IMG/VR virus record: IMGVR_UViG_3300021083_000495
Coordinates: 1 to 52,698 of that record
Length of the DNA: 52,698 bases
DNA from: a virus
Strand: one strand, 5' to 3'
The notes under the pieces are model-generated. The model was not told the origin of the DNA. It saw only the letters and a list, made by a program, of their open reading frames with translations, and did no database searches. Position numbers and translations under genes: made by a program. This document shows, piece by piece, positions 44,601-51,503 of the stretch. The number at the start of each line of letters is the position of its first letter. Positions within the stretch are counted from its first letter, which is position 1.

Positions 44601-47600
44601 CCTGAATTCAATGGGCATCAAAGCCAGAAAGAAAGCTCAAGAAATTTTATCCCCGCAGAGTATGAAAAACTCCCCCATTCATCAATATATGCGTTCTTTA
44701 GGTCAATGGTATCATGTTTCCGGTAGTTTATATAGAAATGTTAAACACCCAGAAATGGTGCTTTCTGTATTTGATGACGGTTGGACAATTAGACAGTGGG
44801 GAGAAAATATAGATAGCGGGGAAGACATCAATACATTGAAAACTTATTTGGCAAGCCACGACTTGGATACAGATACTTCAATGAAACCATCACCCAATCG
44901 CCATGTTGATGTTTCACTGGGTCCGAACACAATTGAAGGGGAGATAGTTCCTGAAAGAAAAAGATTAAACGCAGCAGCCAATAAAAAATTATTCCATGTA
45001 ACCCATACCGATAAGGTTCCGTCCATACATGAGAAGGGAATCATACCCTTACAAACATCCAACTGGGTTAAAGAAGAAGCAAAAGAGCGTTATGGTAATG
45101 GGGAGATATTTGCTTTCTCTGACCCTTCAGATGCTGTGCGTTGGGCAGGTAAGATGGATTGGGATTTCAATCAATCCATGGGCACAGGTAAGATTAGTAT
45201 CGTCGCCTTTACCCCAGGGGGGGAGAAGTGGAAAACAGATACCGCGGATCCTTTAAGTCAAGCTTCATCCAAAGGTAAGTGGTTAAAAGCTACAGGCTGG
45301 GTCAAGCCCGACCAAATCACATCTGTTACCGCCGTGACCCCGGAAATAATAAAGAGCGTAATAGGAGGTCAGATTCCTAAGTTTGCTGAGAAAGTGTCAG
45401 AAATTAAAACTAGTAAAACAGCTCAAGCACAAAAAACTTCTACCGCGTTGGAGGTTACTCTTTTGTTTAAACGCTGGAGAGTAAAGTCCAGTAAATTGTG
45501 GAATGGTGACGTGCTGGGAAGGGAAAAAAATACCCAACAGCTGGCTGTAAAATTGATTCCTTATATTAAAAAATATTCCGGTATGTTACGCGATATAGTT
45601 CATTCAAATTTAGTCTTGTTTAACGGCGTCCCAATGTTTGATAAAACTTTACAAGCTCTTGAGACTGTACAGGGTCGTTTGGATTGGTTAGAAACGGTCA
45701 AAAAAATAGTCAAAATGGACATTGTATGGGCTGTGCGTTCCGCTGCTGCTCATTTAGATTTGGCTTTTAATTCAGCCTTGTACGCTTATAAAGATGCAGA
45801 TGATTTTTTATCCAAAAATTCATCCACTAAATCTTACGGTATAGGTACTCCCATTGGGGGCACTCCAAACGAATTTATGGCAACTGATAATCCCAATGAG
45901 GATGAAGAAGAAAATGACCAAATGAATATGACTGGGGGGTTAAGTATTACGGCTTCCTGGGATGTATTGGCTACTAATTACTTCGATATGTTTCAACAGG
46001 TTCTTGCTTTACCTGAGTCCAGAGGATTGGAATCTACCATTAAAAAAGAAATATCTTGGGCAAAGCAAACCCTGAAGAAAGCTGATCGTATTGTATGGTA
46101 TTTGCGCTGGTATCGGCTACATTTGGAGTCCAGGTTAGCGGGAGGTAGCCTGCGGAGTGCGGCGGCAAAAGCTATTTTCAAGAATGATTTGGGTATGTAT
46201 AGCAGAAAAAATCCAATCACTAAAGAGGATATACCCACTAGCATCACTAGCATGACGGACCTGCAAAACAATTTAAGCCATTTCCTGGGACTGCAAGATC
46301 ACGCTATTCAGAATAAAGTCTGGTATTTTGAAACTCCGAAACAGTTAGTTGATGATTTTAAGAAGCTGGAAAATGATATTAGGGAACGAGTGGAATCTGA
46401 AAGACGAACTATTTCAGAAGAAGACAATGATCCTGAAGATGAAATTTTTATTGGATTTCCTGACGGTTGGGCTTGGTGGTTATTAGATAGGGCGTACTGC
46501 TCGGAAGAAGCTAAAGCTATGGGTCACTGCGGTAACTCTCCTCGTAAGAATACCGGGGATAGAATTTTAAGTTTAAGACAACCGGTAATGAAAGGGGGCA
46601 ATCAATACTGGTCACCTCACTGCACCTTTATTATCCGCTCGGGTAAATTCTTGGGGGAAATGAAAGGACGTAACAATGATAAACCTGTGGTCAGATATCA
46701 TCCTTACATTATAGCTTTGCTAAAAGACCCTCGTATCTTCGGCATTATGGGCGGCGGATATTTGCCAAAGCATAATTTTCATTGGGACGATTTATCGTTT
46801 AAAGAACAAGATGAAATTAAACAAGCAAACCCAAATTTTGGAAATCCAGATAAAGTCTGGGAAGCTGTAGGCAAAGGGGACAAAGCTGTAGCTACGATTG
46901 CTACAGCCTTAGGATTGGCCGAAGATGATGGGGATCCGTCATCATTTCATAGGGATTTGGACGCTTTCATTGTCAACAGCTGGGTTGATGTAGGGCAGAT
47001 GCTCAATGCAATCGGAGATCAAGAATCGAGAAATGCTTACGATCTTTTACAATCCACTACAGATAATCCTAACGCTTTTGATGACAACACGGCACCAGAA
47101 GAGCGAATCAATATTTTAATTGATAATGGTTTGAGTCCCCGTGCATTAAAAATAATGGCAGAAAAAATTAAAGCGGAAAACCCTAATGAGCTGAATCGTT
47201 TCATCGAAATCCAAAAACGACTCAACCCAAATTTTGAATTTAATTTATTAGATGATTCCGTACTTAGGGATATGTTGGATTATGATCGTCGAATAGGGGG
47301 AGTCATTTGGCCATTGGTGGACATGGCTTTTAACATGGCTGGAGATAAAGTGCTCAATGAACGCCGTATAAGTGACCTAGAATACGCCATTACAGATCCT
47401 TACGAACAAGATAATGATCAAGCGAACACTGTTTTACGTTACGGAGAAAATGCGGGTCAGAATTTTTCTTGGGATGCCAGTCCTGTTTATGAACTTATTT
47501 CCTATGATGAAGCTGTGAAATTGGTTTCAGATCCAGACAGAGAAAATAAAGATTTATCCAACGGGCAGATAAAAATTTGGATGGGTGGTGATTATAATGA

Positions 47601-49311
47601 TGGTTTTAGTGATGATGAGTTTAGTGAGTTCTATGGTAACGCCACCGGAGCCTTGGAAAGATTACTCATAAAAGGGTCACCACAAGAAAAGGATCCAAAT
47701 CAAACGCAAATTACATTCAAGGAGCGAACTCCCAGGTCAGAAAAAACAGATTTGAAGAAATATCAAAGAACCACGGGTAGTAGGAAAAAATCCTTTGTAG
47801 ACATTCATGAAACTCCTACTATGTTGCCGCCCCGCGATGATATGAGACGGCACTTAGACACTGATGAGCAAGATGAAGCGATGCACGGAGTGCGGGATGG
47901 AATTATTGATGAACCCAAATTACCTAAGCCGAAGCAGATTGATCCCCGTATTAAAGGCGCTGCTTTACCGAAGGTATATCGATTCTCTAGCGCTGGAAAA
48001 ACTCCTCGTTCCAAAGAAGAAATAATCAATGAAATTGATTATTTGTACAGCATCGCAGATCATCCAGAAATACCCCGAGAAGAATCTCAGCGTCTACTGG
48101 GAGAAATCAAAAAACTGAATCAAGAATTTGAAGCCAATGGTTACACGCATGACCATGTCAGAGATGATCGACCTCTTACTCCGGAGTTTTTAGATATGGT
48201 TGATGATGTCAAGGGTAATGTAACCCATGAAAAAACGATAAATCCCCATGACAAAAAATGGCTCAATTCTTTTGGGGTAGAAGGCAGTAAACAAGCCGCT
48301 TTTAATCGCAAAGAAGCTCATTGGATTAGAAAATCTTCTGGTTCTAAAATTGAGGAAACTCTTAAAAAAGCGGTTAAAATCTTAGGGGAAAATGGAATCC
48401 CAACATTAGTAGCGGGGGGTTATGCGGTACAAGAATACGGATATCCTCGTTATACTAAAGATATAGATATTATTGTACCTGATAGAATTCAATCCATACA
48501 ACTACTTATTGGAAACGGATTTCATAAAGCCAATACTCCAAACACAGTTATAGATAATGAAACAAATGAAGAAGTTGATTTATTACTGGCTGGGGATCGT
48601 ATGAATATAGGTCCTGTTCCTTTTCCCGTCCCGTCAGAAATAACGCTTGTACCGAAATTAATTACATTAGAAGAATTGATTGATTTAAAATTGGGTAGTT
48701 ACGCTTCTAATCCATGGGGCAGAACCAAAGATTTGGCCGATGTAACAGAATTAATTCAGCGTAATAGTATACCCAAAGAATTTATGGCAAAAGGGTTGAT
48801 GAATAAAGCATGGAATAATTTATGGGATATGATGCACCAAACTCCAGATAATCCTATAGAGCCAAAAGAATCTTGTTTTAAAGTTTTGTCTTCTGTCGTA
48901 GAAATAGAAAATAAAATAGCAGATGACGAAGATCAATTAGACTCAGAAGGCGAATACTTCCTTGAACAAGTAAGTGATGCTAAAGAAGAAGCCAAGCGCC
49001 ATTTTATGGAAGAAGATTATATTCAGCAACAAGCAGCCGAGGATGGCCGAACCATGGAGGAAATGTGGGCTGAGATAGGGGAAGAGTTTACCGCTAATTT
49101 CTACGATTATCCCTATAATCCGCCAAAAGAGAAACAAAAACCCATAGCCACACCTGAATTTTCTACTGGAGATAAAGAACATCTACACGGCATGGGAGTG
49201 CTAGGAAGTGGATGTCCTTTATGTAAGAGCGCTAACTTGAAGAAAGTTGCGGGCATGGATTTGACTGAATGTACAGATTGTAAAGGTGTTTATTCAATAC
49301 CCACATCATAA
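41629..49311 (+). CDS. giant modular protein with ART-like, PcfJ-like and nucleotidyltransferase-like segments
   Basis: I chose ATG 41629, giving about 2560 residues; an upstream TTG would add 11. Modules by rough residue: 101-165 (A1), 177-289 and 303-411 (B1, B2, both opening 'FIGPHSD'), 551-588 Cys cluster, three barrel-like repeats at 607-865 each ending 'LI-x-LN-x-QGELF', 1025-1110 (A2, like A1 and again followed by 'TIEG-x-I'), 1120-1240 ADP-ribosyltransferase-like ('LFHVTHTDKVPSIHEKGIIP', 'IFAFSDPSDAVRWAG'), 1608-1725 PcfJ-like, 2238-2385 nucleotidyltransferase-like ('VAGGYAVQEYG', Asp2278/Asp2280, Asp2317), and a C-terminal zinc ribbon (Cys2529, 2532, 2548, 2551). Ala/Ser linkers separate modules. 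A processed internal-head or injected polyprotein is inferred. Confidence 0.75.
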   Translation: MKSPLFKKQALDALLEVINDPEYATHQHHSDPDFTTQTGKDYAGRGSTEVENGVSVTIPPEAITAAIEPDQIDTDPDVEFHRQYDFMQMLKKTFRGWTGGNPFYHFQMPMNSVRLYSDGWKIQRFDKDTGVEGKTLEELKAYLSKADWVRNLKPAAPPYLERTIEGQIPNKKLTAATVSFIGPHSDIAPTKTHNKNYIWVYHPSYGFYFAEGMTADHIKLFKGVHASTSFPGAKIPNNLYDDCNRGYAWVKKSTKYISLDTSTAIEPEWDFIPQAVVKGFKKYFPGYTFDEDFSKLTSKKAATTVRFIGPHSDVPIAESRARYYCWLYHPDYGFYYGEGTESDHWRFIKGEYEGAMIPRISYDKSIRGYAEVNRIKKTVKLEISIASSQWENTVPPIAVKVFKKNLPGFEVSVKKSLLGSMDSPINEEVQEHTFFKESDPLKPQGYNFFKESDPEFEMTAAGVHRTEEDLNQVLEKFGYTYSGKYENGLHRWSRGKNEYIIFSPPKNSITHFLNSEADLVCSANDLEDKIALYHNFERPTPQSIPITASKSCVACECGGCIEHEDIPQCNGCDRAKKDCICEDCTCPENPRAVTADGSIASKSAAKSKQERYMLDTFYPGRRVKYCGSAKCYDELIRGLPLIGIVVENGYFDRKLREWRVPVTWNGYEESQRKLRRIAPFMSNLIPLNDQGELFSDDKTAAMGKAEKHFLSFKPGDRVVFYKPYMGKHEGTVVDNGDHWYYNSKFKNGVVPVLWDYQTDKGIVAVPTSDKLIHLNDQGELFASEKTSAIGKDEKYIRDNFKVGGRVRYHKSKSEGTIESIGPYNPRNRSAVIGIRWDGGNRISYVRAADLIPLNAQGELFSQEKTASSPLEAEAFIEWGGVYDHRHLELDEYKGTWEWTDYDASDALNVGRQVGECKSLEEAKEKLERVVFNIGEPRTYIHYSDDEHIKKQDYLAPEEKGFLRDTGVGTDIKPDFSKDYSPYSPYTRDKDFLNSMGIKARKKAQEILSPQSMKNSPIHQYMRSLGQWYHVSGSLYRNVKHPEMVLSVFDDGWTIRQWGENIDSGEDINTLKTYLASHDLDTDTSMKPSPNRHVDVSLGPNTIEGEIVPERKRLNAAANKKLFHVTHTDKVPSIHEKGIIPLQTSNWVKEEAKERYGNGEIFAFSDPSDAVRWAGKMDWDFNQSMGTGKISIVAFTPGGEKWKTDTADPLSQASSKGKWLKATGWVKPDQITSVTAVTPEIIKSVIGGQIPKFAEKVSEIKTSKTAQAQKTSTALEVTLLFKRWRVKSSKLWNGDVLGREKNTQQLAVKLIPYIKKYSGMLRDIVHSNLVLFNGVPMFDKTLQALETVQGRLDWLETVKKIVKMDIVWAVRSAAAHLDLAFNSALYAYKDADDFLSKNSSTKSYGIGTPIGGTPNEFMATDNPNEDEEENDQMNMTGGLSITASWDVLATNYFDMFQQVLALPESRGLESTIKKEISWAKQTLKKADRIVWYLRWYRLHLESRLAGGSLRSAAAKAIFKNDLGMYSRKNPITKEDIPTSITSMTDLQNNLSHFLGLQDHAIQNKVWYFETPKQLVDDFKKLENDIRERVESERRTISEEDNDPEDEIFIGFPDGWAWWLLDRAYCSEEAKAMGHCGNSPRKNTGDRILSLRQPVMKGGNQYWSPHCTFIIRSGKFLGEMKGRNNDKPVVRYHPYIIALLKDPRIFGIMGGGYLPKHNFHWDDLSFKEQDEIKQANPNFGNPDKVWEAVGKGDKAVATIATALGLAEDDGDPSSFHRDLDAFIVNSWVDVGQMLNAIGDQESRNAYDLLQSTTDNPNAFDDNTAPEERINILIDNGLSPRALKIMAEKIKAENPNELNRFIEIQKRLNPNFEFNLLDDSVLRDMLDYDRRIGGVIWPLVDMAFNMAGDKVLNERRISDLEYAITDPYEQDNDQANTVLRYGENAGQNFSWDASPVYELISYDEAVKLVSDPDRENKDLSNGQIKIWMGGDYNDGFSDDEFSEFYGNATGALERLLIKGSPQEKDPNQTQITFKERTPRSEKTDLKKYQRTTGSRKKSFVDIHETPTMLPPRDDMRRHLDTDEQDEAMHGVRDGIIDEPKLPKPKQIDPRIKGAALPKVYRFSSAGKTPRSKEEIINEIDYLYSIADHPEIPREESQRLLGEIKKLNQEFEANGYTHDHVRDDRPLTPEFLDMVDDVKGNVTHEKTINPHDKKWLNSFGVEGSKQAAFNRKEAHWIRKSSGSKIEETLKKAVKILGENGIPTLVAGGYAVQEYGYPRYTKDIDIIVPDRIQSIQLLIGNGFHKANTPNTVIDNETNEEVDLLLAGDRMNIGPVPFPVPSEITLVPKLITLEELIDLKLGSYASNPWGRTKDLADVTELIQRNSIPKEFMAKGLMNKAWNNLWDMMHQTPDNPIEPKESCFKVLSSVVEIENKIADDEDQLDSEGEYFLEQVSDAKEEAKRHFMEEDYIQQQAAEDGRTMEEMWAEIGEEFTANFYDYPYNPPKEKQKPIATPEFSTGDKEHLHGMGVLGSGCPLCKSANLKKVAGMDLTECTDCKGVYSIPTS

Positions 49312-49421
49312 GTAAGGACTCAGCATTGGTATAAATATGTCATTTATTTAAAGATGCTTGTGCTATTTTTTTAAGCCTCTGTTAAATACTTGAGCCAATT
49401 GTGTGGACAAAACAAAATAGG

Positions 49422-50315
49422 ATGCCTTTTAAAAAATTTGCAAATGCGGCTGTTACAGAGCCCGTTCTAAAACCCGGTGATTGGGAAAAAATGTACGGCA
49501 GCCGAGCATTTCGTGGATGCCACATTGACGGGGATCATCCGTTCTGCAAAACCGCGTCCGCGCAAAAAATTGCAAAGTCCTCAAATTACTTGCTTAGCCA
49601 TTGCACGATCATGGCATCAGTGATGACTGAAGAAGAACCATTCGACTATTTCATCAAGCCCGAGACAAGTCATTTGGTGAATAATAACGATGACGCGTGG
49701 ACGAACGAAGTACTGAAACTTTCTGCACCATCTTTCGTAGGCGCGTTCAACTTCGTTGAGCATTTCCAGAATTCGAAATATGCAAAAGGGCATATCCTCA
49801 GTCAAGTCTTGCGTAAGATCAATATCGCGGGCGGCATCTGGGTTTATTTCTGTGACATCCTCGTAGCGACTGATGTCACTCACGAGAAGCTGGTGAGCGA
49901 CATTCGAGACGGCAACGTGCGTTATCTCTCCATGGGATGTGTTACAGACTTAGTTATTTGTTCTTACTGCGGTGCGCATGTAACTGATGCTAGTACCTAC
50001 TGTTCCCATTTACAATATCAAAAAGGGACCTTTCTGGCCGACGATAACGGGATCCCTCGTAGAATAGCGGAACTTTGCGGGCATAAAACGATGCCTAATG
50101 GCGGAGTAAAATTTGTAGAAGCCAGTTGGGTAGCAACTCCAGCTTTTCCTGGCGCGGTGAAACGAAATATAGTCGCTGAATCGTGGGAAGGACCAAAAAC
50201 CCCATATACACAGACTGCGGCTAAGACAGCTGCGTTTGCAAAAGCAGCTTCTGACCGGTCGGACATCTGTGAATTTTTGCTTGAAAATGACATCAAAGGG
50301 GGGTTACGGCGCTAG
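49422..50315 (+). CDS. putative prohead maturation protease
   Basis: I chose ATG 49422; a GTG at 49401 would add 7 residues. The 297-residue protein has 'GAFNFVEHFQ', 'WVYFCDILVATDVTHEKLVSDIRDG' (in part), 'VRYLSMGCVTD' and 'VEASWVATPAFPGAVKRN', a pattern I associate with prohead proteases of large myoviruses (the herpesvirus-assemblin-like fold). Candidate catalytic residues are His154 and Ser170. Four Cys ('CSYCG', 'YCSH', 'LCGH') form a probable metal site inserted in the domain. A scaffold-like gene follows directly, as expected for a protease. The family call is moderate; a zinc-binding head protein is the alternative. Confidence 0.55.
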   Translation: MPFKKFANAAVTEPVLKPGDWEKMYGSRAFRGCHIDGDHPFCKTASAQKIAKSSNYLLSHCTIMASVMTEEEPFDYFIKPETSHLVNNNDDAWTNEVLKLSAPSFVGAFNFVEHFQNSKYAKGHILSQVLRKINIAGGIWVYFCDILVATDVTHEKLVSDIRDGNVRYLSMGCVTDLVICSYCGAHVTDASTYCSHLQYQKGTFLADDNGIPRRIAELCGHKTMPNGGVKFVEASWVATPAFPGAVKRNIVAESWEGPKTPYTQTAAKTAAFAKAASDRSDICEFLLENDIKGGLRR

Positions 50316-50360
50316 AAACCCAACTACGAAATTCTCTATAGAACAAGGAATTTACCAACT

Positions 50361-51503
50361 ATGGCAAACCTAAAAACAGTACAAGCAGCACTAGAACGAA
50401 AACAAGCAGATCTGGATATGATGGATGATCAGCTTTTGGAAATGGATTCCAACCTTCCTCCGGATATGTCTTCATCGCCTGAATTTGACCTACTCGCAGA
50501 GAAACGCGAAGAACTTGAAGAAGAAATTCATAATATGCGCGAGGGCGTGCAGCTTATAGGTGAATGGGAAAAGTTTAAAGGTGGTCCCTGGTCTGAGGAT
50601 ATAAAACAACTTTTAAGTGAAATTGATATTGAAATTACTGATATTGCCGGAGGAGAAGTAGCCCCTGGTTCTGCATTACCTGGCATGGAAGGTGATTTAG
50701 GCGGCGGTGCAGATATGGGTATGATGCCCCCACCAAGTCCTGTAGCGCCTGAATCTGCCCCTCCTGTATCAGAACCCGTACACCCGGCAGCACCAACTAC
50801 ACCCCCTGAAGCAGGAGCCCCCCCATTGGAACCCCCTATGGCGGCTTCTAAAAACTCAACTAGTAAGAAAATTAACTATCAATCTCTTGAAGAGAGGGGC
50901 AATTTTGCCCATTTGAACTCAAAAAAGGAAGGCAATTATATGGCAACTCCGACTCAAGCCACAGCTTCAGTAAATCAAAAGCTGGCAGATACAAAAATTA
51001 GACGCGAGGCGATTAGGAAAGAAGCACAACAGCGTGTTGCCGCAGCGTGGACAATCGCAAAAACTATGCTCCCAACCGCGCCCGCAGAAGTGCAAAAGAG
51101 CGCAGCTGCTACCCTACTTCAAAATACTACTCCGGTATTGAATGCGATGCTTCGTCAAACCGCAAAGAATTCTCATTATACCAAGCAAGCCGAAGAAGTT
51201 CACAAGAAAGAAATGAATGATCTTCTCCCACAATCATCCGAACTAACTTCAGAACAACGAGCTGTAGCTGCCGAACTCAAGGGTGAACCCAAGAATGCCG
51301 GTGGTCGCCGTATAACTGATAAAGTTGCTGATGATCGTAAAGAATCTGGTCCTCAACCCGAAACTTATAATGACGGTAGAGGCTGCGGCGGCGGTAAGCA
51401 TACTGAGCCTAAGGAAATGGACGCTGGTTCAACTTCATCTCAAACCGAACCTCAGCATCGTTCAGCAGGGTCAGAGTGTGTAGTGCGATATTCTCAGGAG
51501 TAG
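50361..51503 (+). CDS. scaffold-like protein, 3' end replaced at the junction
   Basis: The N-terminal 100 residues form a coiled coil ('ALERKQADLDMMDDQLLEM', 'EKREELEEEIHNM'). Residues about 100-165 are Gly/Pro/Ala linker. From residue 194 a second helical part begins ('KLADTKIRREAIRKEAQQRVAAAW'). Inside the gene, ATG 50940 in the same frame is preceded by AAGGAAGG at 7 bases, an excellent ribosome site, so a shorter C-terminal product may be made. After about residue 358 (around 51430) the sequence is lpxB read antisense, so the natural C-terminus is missing. Order after a protease gene supports a capsid scaffold or core protein. Confidence 0.6.
   Translation: MANLKTVQAALERKQADLDMMDDQLLEMDSNLPPDMSSSPEFDLLAEKREELEEEIHNMREGVQLIGEWEKFKGGPWSEDIKQLLSEIDIEITDIAGGEVAPGSALPGMEGDLGGGADMGMMPPPSPVAPESAPPVSEPVHPAAPTTPPEAGAPPLEPPMAASKNSTSKKINYQSLEERGNFAHLNSKKEGNYMATPTQATASVNQKLADTKIRREAIRKEAQQRVAAAWTIAKTMLPTAPAEVQKSAAATLLQNTTPVLNAMLRQTAKNSHYTKQAEEVHKKEMNDLLPQSSELTSEQRAVAAELKGEPKNAGGRRITDKVADDRKESGPQPETYNDGRGCGGGKHTEPKEMDAGSTSSQTEPQHRSAGSECVVRYSQE
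50926..50942 (+). promoter_or_regulatory. internal in-frame translation start
   Basis: AGGAAGG followed after 7 bases by ATG 50940 lies in frame inside the scaffold-like gene. The encoded start MATPTQATASVNQK looks like a natural N-terminus. In lambda the scaffold Nu3 is nested in frame within the protease gene C, a comparable arrangement. Confidence 0.5.

Noticed and set aside
49330-49337. TATAAATA, identical to the T4 late-promoter core
   Set aside because: It is a single case in an AT-rich gap, about 85 bases before the protease gene, and the starts of the other late genes in the window do not share it. Not enough to call a T4-type late promoter.
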